Below, in pieces: positions 1 to 12,700 of a stretch of 64,000 nt of DNA. The stretch spans positions 49,797,105-49,861,104 of the forward strand of contig CM055099.1 in the NCBI GenBank assembly GCA_029204225.1, in the 5' to 3' direction. Source of the stretch: Diphasiastrum complanatum. Taxonomy: Eukaryota > Streptophyta > Lycopodiopsida > Lycopodiales > Lycopodiaceae. The number at the start of each line of letters is the position of its first letter. The stretch's first letter is position 1. Both the position numbers and the translations under genes were made by a program. The notes under the pieces were generated by a model that searched no databases, had not been told where the DNA came from, and worked only from the letters and a program-made list of their open reading frames with translations.

Positions 1-150
1 TTGTGCATACTATGCTATTTTTGCTCTGAAATTTGTGTGGTTTAATTCCGTTGTATGCTATAGAGGATGCCCCTCCTTTTTTCCTTGTCAATCAAATCTC
101 TTGCTGCTTTGCTTCATGAGTTACCAACACTGCTATTTTTGTGTGTGCAG

Positions 151-394
151 AGGTTAGCTACTCGAGCAAACAAGAGGGCATCTAAGAGTAGAAGTCCAAA
201 GAAGTATGACCAGTACCTTTTAATAAACTGAGAAATTTCTACTCAAACATTTCAAAATGTTGGGATTATTATAAGCTTAGTCTCTAGTGCGTACATGTGG
301 CACTAATTTGTGATTATTGTCCAGGTCGGCTAGTACGAGTGCTAGTCCTAGTGATACCAGTGGCTCTCCATCGCCATCGAAAGATAATCAGTAA
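151..394 (+). CDS. Last two coding exons of an unidentified gene (partial)
   Basis: Two exons join in phase. The first (151-203) follows a pyrimidine-rich tract ending in tgtgtgcag and closes at AA|GTATGA. The second (325-394) follows ttgtccag and ends at TAA 392-394. Together they encode a basic then serine-rich tail: RLATRANKRASKSRSPKK followed by about 22 residues rich in S, T and P ending in SKDNQ. Low complexity gives no family assignment. The gene must start left of the window. The phase match (AA|G) and a stop shortly after the second acceptor support a real C-terminus. Sequence to about 900 is probably 3' UTR and flank. Confidence 0.5.
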
Positions 395-3300
395 TTTCTG
401 ACTCTTCCTCTAGTAGCTTGCTTTGCTATTTTGAAACACTTGTATACTGTGAGTCACAGATTTATTGCTGTCTTCACGTACTAGGGGTTTTCCTCTTTGC
501 AGGTTGGTAAAAGGAAAATGAGGGCTATGGCAAATTTTTGTCACAGGCTGAAATCCGTGCTCTCTTTTTTCAGCTACCTCTTCATTATCTTGCTTGTATG
601 TTGAGCAAATGAATAGAATTTTCTCATGCTTGCATTTGTGATGCTTGTTTGCCTGTTTGCTTGTTTTCTTGTTGTCTTGCTTGTGTTATGAGTTATGTTT
701 TTGGCGCTTTTTTGTCCTAGGCATGTTATTATCTAGTAGGTTGTGAGGTCATTTTAAAGATGTCACACGGCCTTACGTGCATTAGGTGGTTGCTTTGGAA
801 GCGTACTGCTTGCTCGTTTCACCTCTGCCTCTCGCTGGGCTCTGGCCGTCTATCTTCCTCGGGAAGCTATGATGCAGTTTGGCAAGTTACACCTATTGCA
901 TAATTGAGGCCCCAGGTTAAGGGTGGTTTCAACCTTTGCGCACTGTAACTTCATACTCAGCGGATGATACCTGGAAATCAGTTGCATATTTGTGGGTTGC
1001 AATATGCTGCAGGTCGAACCAGAAAGGCTTTGTCAGCTAAATTCTATCGACTAGAATTCTCAGAACTTTTATGGGCCAACTTTCAGGGAATAATCGTTAT
1101 ATCCAAGGCTTCAATAACCTGTGACTGTGACATAGGTGTGATCATCTGGTTTGCTGCAATGGCTCTGTTAGTGCTTATATATTATTTGACAGTCCAACGT
1201 CGAAATTTTGAGACTATTTGGAAGACAATCTGGCTCTACATATTTTCCCTTATCATGTTTTTCTATTGAACTTGCGATATACGACCAACATCAAGATTTC
1301 CTTTCGGCAATGCATTTGCTTATCAATTTGGTTCTAGAGTTATTTCTCCTATTCACACCGTTGTCTGGAAGACCTGTTATATACTGCAAACTACATATCA
1401 TCATTGAATTCAACATTTTTTGGTCTTCAATGCATTTGCATGCGTTACAATTACAAAATTAGGAAAGCTAAAATTCTATTGAACATCATAGATCCTAGTG
1501 ATGATTAAGATCATATCTTTGTTTCTAATATTTCATTTATATCTTACTAGCTCTCTTTATTTTATGTTGGTGCCTTTTTTTTTTTTTATGTTAGTTTATT
1601 GCAATCATTTCATTGGAGATGTGAGTGCAATGTGCATGCAGTTGGGGGCATAAATTTTGGGCCCTTCTCGGAGCGCATTTGGATCCCATTTTTATCTACA
1701 GAGGGGTGCAGGGGGGACAGTGCCCCTCTCCCCGTTACTGTCGTCGGGGGGATCCAGGGGGGACTCTACAGTTCTCTGTCTCTGTCCCACTGGAACTATC
1801 TGTGATCGTAACTAACAGGTTAGAGGTTAGTTTTGAATTTTTTATCCTTGACAGAACCCAACATGGATTAATGCACCTGAATTGGACCATCCTGTACCTG
1901 AAACATTCGACAATAATCTGATACCCATATTGTCCAAAACAAAAATCCTAAAAAAAAACAAAAACGATTTTGGAATTTTTTCGAATCGCGATTTGGACCG
2001 TGATTCTGAATCGCAGTGCATCTATGGCCAAGATTATCAGTTTTGTGAAGTGTTTGCAGCTTTTGTGTTTTGCATTATTGGCCATCATCAGGTGTTTTGC
2101 ACATAAGATCAACATTCTTGTTTACACGTATTATAATTTTGAATCGCCTTAGATGTATTAGAGAAAATTGCTTACATAATAATTTGCTCTTAGTCCAATC
2201 CAGACCACCGAAGTATATCTTGTCATTTGTAACATACGAAGTAATACTATGGCATATGTTGGCTAAACGTATTGCTATGTTTTTGTATGTTTTCAAGAGC
2301 ATGTTCTAGAAGTTAGAAACAAATTTTTTGGATACAAAATCTTCACTGGCTTTTTCCTAGAGGGTATAACTATTGTTGGTCGAGCATTGGCTTTTTGATA
2401 GGTTTTCAATTCGGATATTAACCCGGTTCCAAGTTTGAAATTTTTTGAATACCTTGTGTGTAGAACTGCTTTATGGGCTTTTGTAGAATAGTTGGTTTCC
2501 TTTATGCCTTGGATTGATATTGAGAATTGGATTGTCTTGTCGGGGGGGTATATACAAAGCATAAAAAAATTTAAATGGTTTTGACAAGTTTGTGAAGGAA
2601 CCACCAAACAAAAACTATGGCCATCGTAAATCTTCTAATTTCTAACTTCTATTTTTCTGCACAATTGTGTTGGCCAAAGTGTTCATATTTTTCCTTAACA
2701 TTTTATATTCATACATATTTATAATATATATAAGATAATATCTATCAATATTAGAACCGATGGTTTTTTATAATATTGAGAATAGTTGATATTTATTTTA
2801 ATAGATTCTTTTGATATGAAAGAAAATAAAAAATTTAGACCGATATATTGAATTGACAATTTTTTATTATAAGAATAAAGACAATACATGGAGACGACGA
2901 GTATCCTAAATTTATGGGAAGCTCTTAACATTGGATAGAACTTTGAGAGTAAGTCCAAGTTATGAAAAAGTGGGTTAGAAATTTGAGAGTAAGTCCGAAG
3001 TTACGAAAAAGTGCAAGCAATGCCCACAAAATTGATATGTTGTGGAGACCTCACCATAAATCCAAAACATTACTCCATGCATTTGTATAAAGTCTAAAAT
3101 TGTGTCACATCAATTATTCCTCCCTTCAAATTGCTACTTTAGATGATCACGTCGTCTTCTCCCCGCCCTCACCTTACCTTAATCCTCGTAAGCTTTTCCC
3201 CCTCTTGTGATGATGTGTCTAGAATGCTTGTTTCTAGATATTACACAATGATAGATAAATTTTCGCTATCGTTTTACTCAACATTATCTGTTGTTTACAA

Positions 3301-4146
3301 GTTTAATTTTTACAACAGATCGTCTTCGGACCATGTATGTCTGTGGGTAAGGTCTCCCTTGACATGTTTAATATGTACAATGTTAGGAATTTTTTTGGTC
3401 AATAAAATATTCTATAAAGCATGTACTTTTAATATTTTGGTGTATTGATTTTTCACTTTCTTCTTTAAACTCTTTTAAGTTGTTTTGTAATATTCAAAAC
3501 TAATTTTAAATCAATTTTCTTTACATATCGTCGAGATATATTTATCACAAATTTGACTACGTTTGATGTTGACAACATAAATTTGAGCTCTATTCCTAGA
3601 AAGCCTAAAGTTATGAATGCTCTTTTTCTTTATGCGAAAGAAGTTTGAAATCCACTATAGGACAAAAACTTTCAAAGTATGCTAATATTGGCTGGGAATT
3701 TTTTTAAATAACATATTTTCTTCTATTCCTAATAGTTCTTATGGTGTATTTTGTTTTGGGTCATATTGTTATTGCACGTACATCAATCCTTTCCTCATCG
3801 TTTTTGAGAGAGTCATTTTGTAACTAATGCAATGGTGGTGTCACCTCCTTATGCTTTGGGGCATACCAACATTGGTATATTACGAAGAGACATCATTGAT
3901 GAAGTTGCATTTTGTGGTTTTTTCATAAAATCTCGTTGAGTTGGAAGGACACATTAGAGAAAAAAAATGGGCCCGAAGAGCCATGAACCTTCGCATGACT
4001 GGCAGCAACTCCAGGGTACTGTCCCAGACCTGCATAGAAGCTTGCGAGGGTTAGTTCCTAGCATATTTTGAAAAAACAAAGAAAAACCCAAAAGAAAAAA
4101 AAAAATCCTTCGTAAAAATCGAAAAAAAAATTCAAAACTCAAAACT
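395..4146. other. AT-rich flank without a recognisable gene
   Basis: Only short ORFs without domain signatures are present on either strand. At about 1,670-1,765 there is a GC-rich island in which GGGG and CCCC runs could pair (gaggggtgcagggggg against cagtgcccctctcc). It is followed by ordinary AT-rich DNA. I see no RNA gene, LTR ends or coding exons with consistent splice sites. Confidence 0.5.
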
Positions 4147-4846
4147 AACCTTTGCAGAGCTCTCTGAAGTTCCATCTCACTGAGACAAGGACACAGAGAA
4201 GTCTGCGAGAGTTAGATCCCAAAAAAAGTTCCCCTGTGAAGGTTCTCAAGAGCAAAAAGTGGCCTAGAACCTTCTCAGACAGCAAATTTTGAAGTTTCCT
4301 TGGGAAGTAACCTTCGTAGAGCTCTCTGAAGTTCCATCTCACTAAGACAAGGACACAGAGAAGTCTGCGAGAGTTAGATCCCAAAAAAAGTGCCCCTGTG
4401 AAGGTTCTGAAGAGCAAAAACTGGCCTACAACCTTCTCAGACAACAAATTTTTGAGTTTCCCTGGGAAGTAACTCTCGCAGCTTGATAAGCAGGTGGATT
4501 TGACTTAGATACAAGTACATACTACCCTGTGAAGATTAGTTCTCAGAAAATCTCAAAATCTGACCAAAAAACACCCAAAAAATGCACTTTTTTCAATATT
4601 TTTTGAGTTTCCTTGAGAAATAACTCTCGCAGCTTGGTGAGCAAGTGAATCTGACTCAGATACAAGCACATACCAATTTGTGAGGGTTAGTTCCCAGAAA
4701 ATCTTAAAATTTTGCCATAAAACCAAAAACAAAATGCACTTTTTTCAAGATTTTTTGAGTTTCCTTGAGAAGTAGCTCTTGCAGCTTGGTAAGCAGGTGA
4801 ATCTGACTCAGATACAAGCACATACCAGTCTATGAGGGTTAGTTCC
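4147..4846. repeat. Tandem repeat block, units of about 162 and 151 bp
   Basis: Successive units begin at 4147, 4309, 4471, 4622 and 4774, giving periods of 162, 162, 151 and 152, and the array fades at about 4846. The first two units are close copies of each other (both contain gttccatctcact and gcgagagttagatccc). The later units share the tttgagtttcc joint and a related core (cagcttggtaagcaggtg, gatacaagcacatacca). The block therefore looks like a diverged array of two subfamilies. Short minus-strand ORFs across it reflect the repeat and are not treated as genes. Confidence 0.8.
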
Positions 4847-7800
4847 AAAGTATTAGTAATGCTACCAGGATAATACAATACCATATTGCCCTTACTCAAT
4901 TGTTGTTCATGTTGTTGATCAAACCAATGAGCTTGCCACTACTTCGTCATCAAATTCTACTAATACACACATCCACGCATCTTATACAATTTTACTTAGG
5001 ATTTGAGTAGCAAGAAATCTATCATAATTTGAAGTTTCTAAATTCGAAATTCATAAGAATGTCCTTCGAATATTCCTTGATTCGAATATTGTTCGACCTT
5101 CATTCAAATTCAAATTTTATTCAATAGTAAAAAATCTTCGAATTATTCGACAATCAACAATCTTCATTCAAATTATTCGACAGTCAAAACTCCACAGTTA
5201 GTTGACAATCCTCCACAAATCATTCGATTCGAACCTCATTCAAATTTCTCATGTGCCAACTAGAACTATTTAAAGTACTTTTGCTACACTTTCTAACAAC
5301 AATCTCTGTAACATGGCGATCATGTATGGATATCATTATACGTTAACTACAGTCAAACTACTATTACAGGACAATAGGATTTAAGGTATTTCTACAAATA
5401 GAAACTTAAATTGCCATCAAATGCAAGCTGTCTATCTAAGCCATTCAAATGCAATATTTCAATGTAGCCATAGCTACAAAATTTCAAGCTATAGACTTCA
5501 AACTCAAGAGTTTTATTGTTGATAGAAAATGGAATTCAATAACGAGGAGTCTTTTTTTAATCAGTCACGATATTACCCTCGGTGAGGAGAGTATTCTCGA
5601 ATGCCTCTTGGCCTGCTTGACCCTCTCTATAACCCTTCTTCTAGTTCAAAAAACTAGTTCAAATTATGTACCTCTATTTTAAAGATATATTGTTTGAAAT
5701 TCAACATTTCAACAGAGTACTACAATATTTTAAGATTGTGTGATTGTATCATTCATTTATTTTCTCATCTACTGATAATTGTAGAGGCAAAATCAAGGTA
5801 GATCAATGTGATTCCATAAGTGTAGTTCTTTTAAATATGAAAAGTAGATGAATGCTCCCATAACTCCACTGTTTCTTTCTATATTAGATACATAGCATTG
5901 AATTTTAAATGGCATTTGCTCATAACTAGCTGTAACTATTACATATTGACCTCCTCGATCAACAACCAAGTCAAAAATCTATATGCTTTTTGAGTACAAC
6001 CACCAGTACTACTCAAAAGCTACTATATAACCATGCATCGAGTTCCAAGGCAATGCAATTTGGTCTCTCTCTTCCAAAGCAATTATAGTGTCATTGTCAA
6101 GTACAAAATTTCAAGCTTTTCTCTTGATCCATTTTCCATTATATCCATTCTATGTGCCTATAAAACTACAACATCCTTCAATTTCCATCCTTTCTTATTG
6201 CTCTAGCAATAAAGAGGTCATTTTCTGTGTAAAAATAATCTGTTTGGTTATGAAAATGTCTCTCACTCCCAACTTTGTGTGTAAATTTTTGAAAGTAGTC
6301 AACTTAAAAAAAGATGAGAAGTACAGCCAGAGTTTTAAGGTTGATAAAGTGACAATCAAAGGTAAAGAGCAAGAGCTCAGTCATATGGTACTGCAGCGAT
6401 GCAATCCTTATGTTTCAATACTCAAAGAAGCTCACATCTAACCTCAACTGCAAGCTTAACTAGAAGTTCAAGCTGCTATCAATCAGTCTGCATTTACAAT
6501 ATATGATGCATAGTCGTTGCAAGACACGACACACTCCTACCAAGTAGGATGATTGATCATATAGTTTACTGCTCGTAGTTCATGACTACAGCCATAACTC
6601 AAAAACCCTCTCAAAACAGTGGACCGTTAAATCAGCTGCATAAGATCCCCTCACAGGCTAGATTTCCGATCTGGTGAATTTCAGCCTCACATTTACTGAC
6701 AGTCAGGTAAGCAATGAGTGAAACTTTCAGTGCAAGAGCACTCCCAATAAGCACGGTAAGAGTTGAAACACCCCCGGTAACGGTGAATCATCGGACCATC
6801 TTATGATTTGCTAAATTTCTACACTTGATTACATTGAAAAATTGTCCAAGAGAACACTGCGATCAGATGGGCACTAAAGTATGACTTCACTTCAAGAGAA
6901 CTCCATTTAGCCAATCTAAAATTGATCAATGAAACTGTGGTATATGTAGCTATCTAGTTTGTTGATTAAGGCCATGCATACCCTTGTATGAGAGGTGGTG
7001 TACATTTAAATGACATACTGTGGCCGCAAATAGATGATCCATGTTACTAAAGATAGCTTACTGGTGCTTTTATAAGTTTTCTACTTGTTAGCAGTATCAA
7101 ATTTAACATCCAAGGACAATTATATTGGTCAGTTTCAAGTTGCACATTTTTGCTGATGAGAGTTCTTGCCAATCACCAAACAAAATCTGTATATGAAAGG
7201 TTTCTAGAAGTGCATAATTATGTTCCACTGTTTACATTTACAATGCTGTTAGTCAACCCTGTCGTGGAAGAAACGTGGTGTGACCATCCAATAAAACCTG
7301 ACCTTAGATGGGGCAGTGAGAGGACTCAAAAGCATTATGATCACGTTCCACTACCAGCTGCATAAGGGGCACCCCACTAACACAAATTCTACAATGTGTA
7401 TGATATTTATGGAATCTATGATCATTATGAAAGAATGTTACATTTTCTGTTGTTAATGTATAAATAAAATAATGGCACAGTTAAGCCTGTACATTCCAAA
7501 TCGACACAAAGAAGCTCTGGGGAGCACACGAAACACTATGCTTGCTCTCATTTACTACTTGAAAATTCTGGAAGCGTTCGCTAGAGACGCAAAAATGCAA
7601 CAAGACAAGGTAGAATTTTCACACCAGTAGAATTAGGAAAATACTATTGCATGTGACTAGTCATAGGCACTGAAACCTGCATTGTCATTTCACTGCAATA
7701 GTACATCCAACAAAGTGGTCATTAAGCATGACAGACACATGATTCGCAGACTAGCCAAGAATTGTATGTACAGTACACCTGTGTAAAAGTTCTATTCTCT

Positions 7801-7991
7801 ACTTAGACAATAGACCTGGTGGTAAAGCGATTCGCTCCTCATTTGGACAACTGCACTAACTAAGAATCCCCATGCAAGGAAGGAAACGCAGGACCACCAG
7901 ACGGGGGAAAAAATCCACTGCCTAGTCAGAGAATAAGATAATTAAGCAAACAGGAAAACACTACTCAAGATTAACTCACTAGTAATCTATG
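4847..7991. other. AT-rich region downstream of KEG
   Basis: No domain-bearing ORF was found. Several stretches repeat ttcgaat/attcgaa words (5,030-5,240), but I found no clear period or terminal repeats. The last few hundred bases before 7,992 should include the 3' UTR of the minus-strand KEG gene. I saw no canonical AATAAA in that strand and cannot fix the poly(A) site. Confidence 0.4.
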
Positions 7992-9661
7992 TTAGGAATT
8001 CGAATCAAGTTCAACATCAGCAGGATCACCCACCCAGAGTATACCTTCTCTCCTTGCAAATCTTATTCTCAACTTACCGTCTGCATCAACACCCATTACT
8101 ACACCTCGACTGGCATAAGTTTCGATGCCCCAACCCCATCTTGGAGTTATAACTGTTTTTTTTATTCGCACTTTATGGCCAATAAGAAAAGGATTTACCT
8201 TCTCCATTTCAACAGGTCTGCACACCCACAATCTTTCAAGGAAACAGAATGCAACCCTAAGGTCACCATCATCATCAATCTTATGGACTACTCCCATGCT
8301 TTTATGTGTAACTTCACCCCACTGATGGGTTGGAGTTGGAACTGTTGGTCTAACCCTCACCCAATCCCCGATGCATATGGGCGTTTCTTCACAAACTTCT
8401 ACGTCAGCGGGATCAAGCATCCAAGCCTTTTGCAAGCAGAAAGATGAATGAACTCTCAAGCGTCCATCCGCATCAACCATTGTAACAGTGCAAATGCTTC
8501 CATGGTCATGCCCTGACCAACCAAACCTTGGCTGTATCACGGATGATTGCACACGAACTTGCTGTCCAACTCTTATTGGTGTTATCCTTTCGACTTCGGA
8601 TGCCAAACCAGTCCAGCGTTCTAGTTCACCACAAAATCCAACAAGTATAGAGTTTTTCTCCATTTCTTCACTCTCATACACTATCCCTTGAACAATTCCA
8701 ATACTTCCGGGTCGTCCTCCTTTCCAACCATGCTTGGGCTGCGTTAAATCCTTCACCTTCACCCAGTCCCCTACATTGAAAATATCTTCTCTCTCAAGAT
8801 CAGCAGGATCACCTCTCCAAGGAGAAGCTAACCCAGGAAATGCAACTCTGACTTCTCCGTCTGCATGTACACCTATGATGACTCCTTTTGAAGTGTAAGA
8901 GCAGCCTCTCCAACCCCAACGAGGCTCTGTGATACCTGCCCGAAAACGAACATGTTGTCCAACTTTTAAACTTGATACTTTTTCAACCTCAGAATAGTGG
9001 GTCATCCATCGGCCCGATCTAAAGCAACCAGCTAGCTCTAGATATCCTGTGTCAGCTACGCTATGTACAACTGCAATACTTTCTTTGCTAGATCCATGCC
9101 AATCATAACTGGGTCTTATGCCTAATGCACCATTCAGGCGCACCCAGTCACCAACTTCAAAACCAGATAATTTTTCAGCATCCCCAGGAGCTATCTTCCA
9201 CAAGGATGCTCGATTGGAAATTCTGACCTGGCAAACACAACATGCATCCACAATGTTAAGACATGACAAAAATCAGACATATCGTAATTATGAAATGAAG
9301 TATGAACTAAGCTTGAGAATAAGACAGTTCAGACCTGCAAGAAAATGACTTTACAAGTTATATTCATATGCCTTGACAAATATACTTCAACTTTGTCACA
9401 AAAGATGTTGCAAGGCCATCCAAGGGAGACCAAGGATATTTCAATCAACAACAGAAGTGGTTGAAATTTCTTTTAGCAAAGATATAGAACACGATGAACT
9501 TGGATTACTGTTTCCTCAAAATTAGAGGTCTGAATCACTTTCAAGATAATTTTCTCTCAAAATTTTAACAAAAAAATGTAACATGCATTACATAACTGTA
9601 GAAATGCTACAAATGTCTGTAGCTGCTACATCACAAATATCCTGAAATTTAAGAGATTAAA

Positions 9662-9729
<68 letters not shown>

Positions 9730-12700
9730 GGAGGTTGACAGGATGCTGACAGGATGCTGACAGGGCGCTGACATGGCACGCTGACAGGACATTGACAGGC
9801 GCTGCTCGCGGCTGACAGGGATCTGGCCGCTGGTGCTCTGATGCTGACAGGGCGTTGCTCTGATGCTGACCTGGCAGCTGACCGGGTGCAACTGTGCTGA
9901 CTTGGCGCGTCCTTCCTGCGGGCCTGCTGGCACGGACACCTCCAATCATGGTACGCAAAACCAGAGGAAGCCCATGCTCCCCCTCTCCACCCCGCCCGGT
10001 TGGCCCGGACTTCTCCATCGAACCTGCAAACATAGTTGGACAAGAGGAAGGTGGCAGCTCCACACCATTTCCGATTATTGTTTCCAATCGTCTATCTCAC
10101 GATTATACTCCTTCCCAACCTATGGAAGGGTTCTTTGTCTATGAAATAGGCTGGCTAAAACGGGAACTAAGAGAACTTCAACTACGGGTAAGCCATTTGG
10201 AAGAAGAAAACGGAAAGATCAAAATGCAAGTAGGGGATCTGCAGGCTGAAAATTTGGGATCAAAGACAGAGGTCATAGAAGCGAATACAAAACTGAAAAA
10301 GGAAATGGACGCATTGCAGTGTGAAATTAAAGCCCAACCTGTTCTTGCCACACTGGAATCCTCAAATCGTCTCAAAGAATTGGAAGATAAAATTGAGCAG
10401 CATAAAGAAGAAACTATGTCTTGGGCAGCGGTGCTCAAGAAAGGAACCAAACCTACAGCACCTATTTCCTCGGTTATTTCCGCTACTCTATCGGAAAAGA
10501 GACTTCGTGGCAGCAAAGCGATTTATGAAGGGCTTGATAAGGCATGGCGGAAAAAACAAGATAATTCTACCCTGATTATTCGTTTTACCTCAGCCATTAC
10601 CCGTAGAGATGCCATACGTAAGAGAGCTAAATTGAAGGATACACGAATCTTCATGGATGATGATCTCACATACATCCAAGTGGAGGCATCAGGCCGACGT
10701 GTTACTTATCGAGATGGACAGGTTCGCTACATTGAGAGTGTACCCACAGCCTCCCGCCCAGAGGAAGTTGGGGCCCCAGGGCATGGGAGCATCCCGGGCC
10801 AGATCAGAGGGCTACCTTCATTCTCAGGCTATAGATGGAATTCAGTTTACAGGGCAGAGGCGAGATCTATGAATGGTAGAGGTTCAGGGGGGGTTGCATG
10901 TTTATACAGGGAGTCCCTACACCTGATTATAGAGTTTATCAGACACGACGATTACGCACACTATATATGGGTCCGTCTCATTGGACGTGATATCGGACTG
11001 GCCAGAGATCTCTTCATTGCAGCATGCTACTTTCCCCCGGAGTCCTCTTACGTAGAGGGCATTGGCTCTCCCTTCACTGATCTCTCCCCAAATATTATCA
11101 GATTCTCAGATCGTGGCTCTATTCTTCTTACTGGTGATTTTAACACTAGAACAGCTGAGCAACAGGTAGAGTTCCATGATGTTGATGACCACCTACGCAC
11201 ATGGGCCATTGATTGTGATGATATGGGCGTTACCGGGACTTCATCCGACGCACTCGGTCCTATTACTACTTATGGTGAGTATCTGCTGCAGCTTGGAGAA
11301 GCTCACGAGCTAGCCATTTATAATGGCCTAGCTTGTTGGCCTGCTACACATGCTATCCTCATAGTGGCGGACATAGTGTTGTTGATTACCTCATGGGGTC
11401 ACCATCCCTCATTCCATTGATATCACACTTCAGGTCATTCACACTAGTCTCTCTAATCACTCCTTTTTATCCTTCCAGTTGGGATTCTGTCCCAACCCCA
11501 CAAACCTCATCTCTCTCCTCCATTGACCGTGCTCCCAGATACACCAAAGGAACCAAGACTTAGAGTTAGGTTAGCCAACCAGAAGAAGCATGTAGTTCCA
11601 CCTCCCATAAAATTGTTTAAGGGGGAGAAGAAGGGTGGACAGGTTTTAGAGGTGGTCCCTTCCTACACATACCTGGGGATCCTTTTCTCAGGTCCTATGT
11701 TTAGCATGAGACAGGCCGCCACCACTCGACTGGGGAAGGGGCATGCCTCCCTTGTTCAGCTAGAGCGATTTTGTTTCCGGAAGTCCATCCAAGGCGCATT
11801 ACATCTTTTTATAGTATCAGTACAGCAGCAGCAGCACAGGCTCCGCAGTCTTGACATCTTGACATCAGTATCCACACACACCGCGTACGTGTCTATTTTA
11901 GTTTGTACTAAATGTTTTTCTTTATTACATATTGGAGATGTTTTATACGCTCCCATGGTTACCACACACTTGACATGTACTTTTTAGTCTTATATGCCTT
12001 TAAAGCTTTCTTTCTTTCTTTCTTTCTCTCTCATGAATGCTATTTTATCAAAATACTCCCTATGCTACTGTCGAACATGGTTAAATTTTGAATCCTACTA
12101 TGGTTGTCTGCAATAACATCCCTAATCCAGTCACTTTTGATAAAAGTAGGTGCAGTCCTCTGTCAGCATATTTGTTGGCATGGATAGTATTTTAATGATC
12201 ACTCTCAAGGTCTCATTCACATGCAAATAAGGCATTGTGCTTGCCTAACTAAAGCTTCAACCTAAAAACTTGGAGCTGAATGAGAAATACTCACATTTAA
12301 TGTGCCGTCCATGTCAATTCTCGCAATCTTTCCTGTTGTTGCAGATGTTTCACCAGACCAATCCAATCGAGGCTCACTTACTGTTGGAGACATGTGGACT
12401 TCTTGCCCAACTTCAAAGCGGCTAACTTTTTCCATGTCCGTTATCGAGCATGAGAAAGGCTTTGTCCGAAAACAGAAGCCCACTCCCATGTCTCCTTCAT
12501 CCAGAGAATAGACAACACCAATACTATTTCTTGTGACATCCTCCCAGCCATATTTTGGAGAGGAAACAGAAGCCTTGACATGCACCCAATCACCAACCTG
12601 GCCAAACAATTCATTAAATCTCACAGTAAAACATCAAGGCAATGCCATACCTCCAGAGGCTTGAAACTAAAGAAAGGCATAATTTGTTCACACTCGGTCT

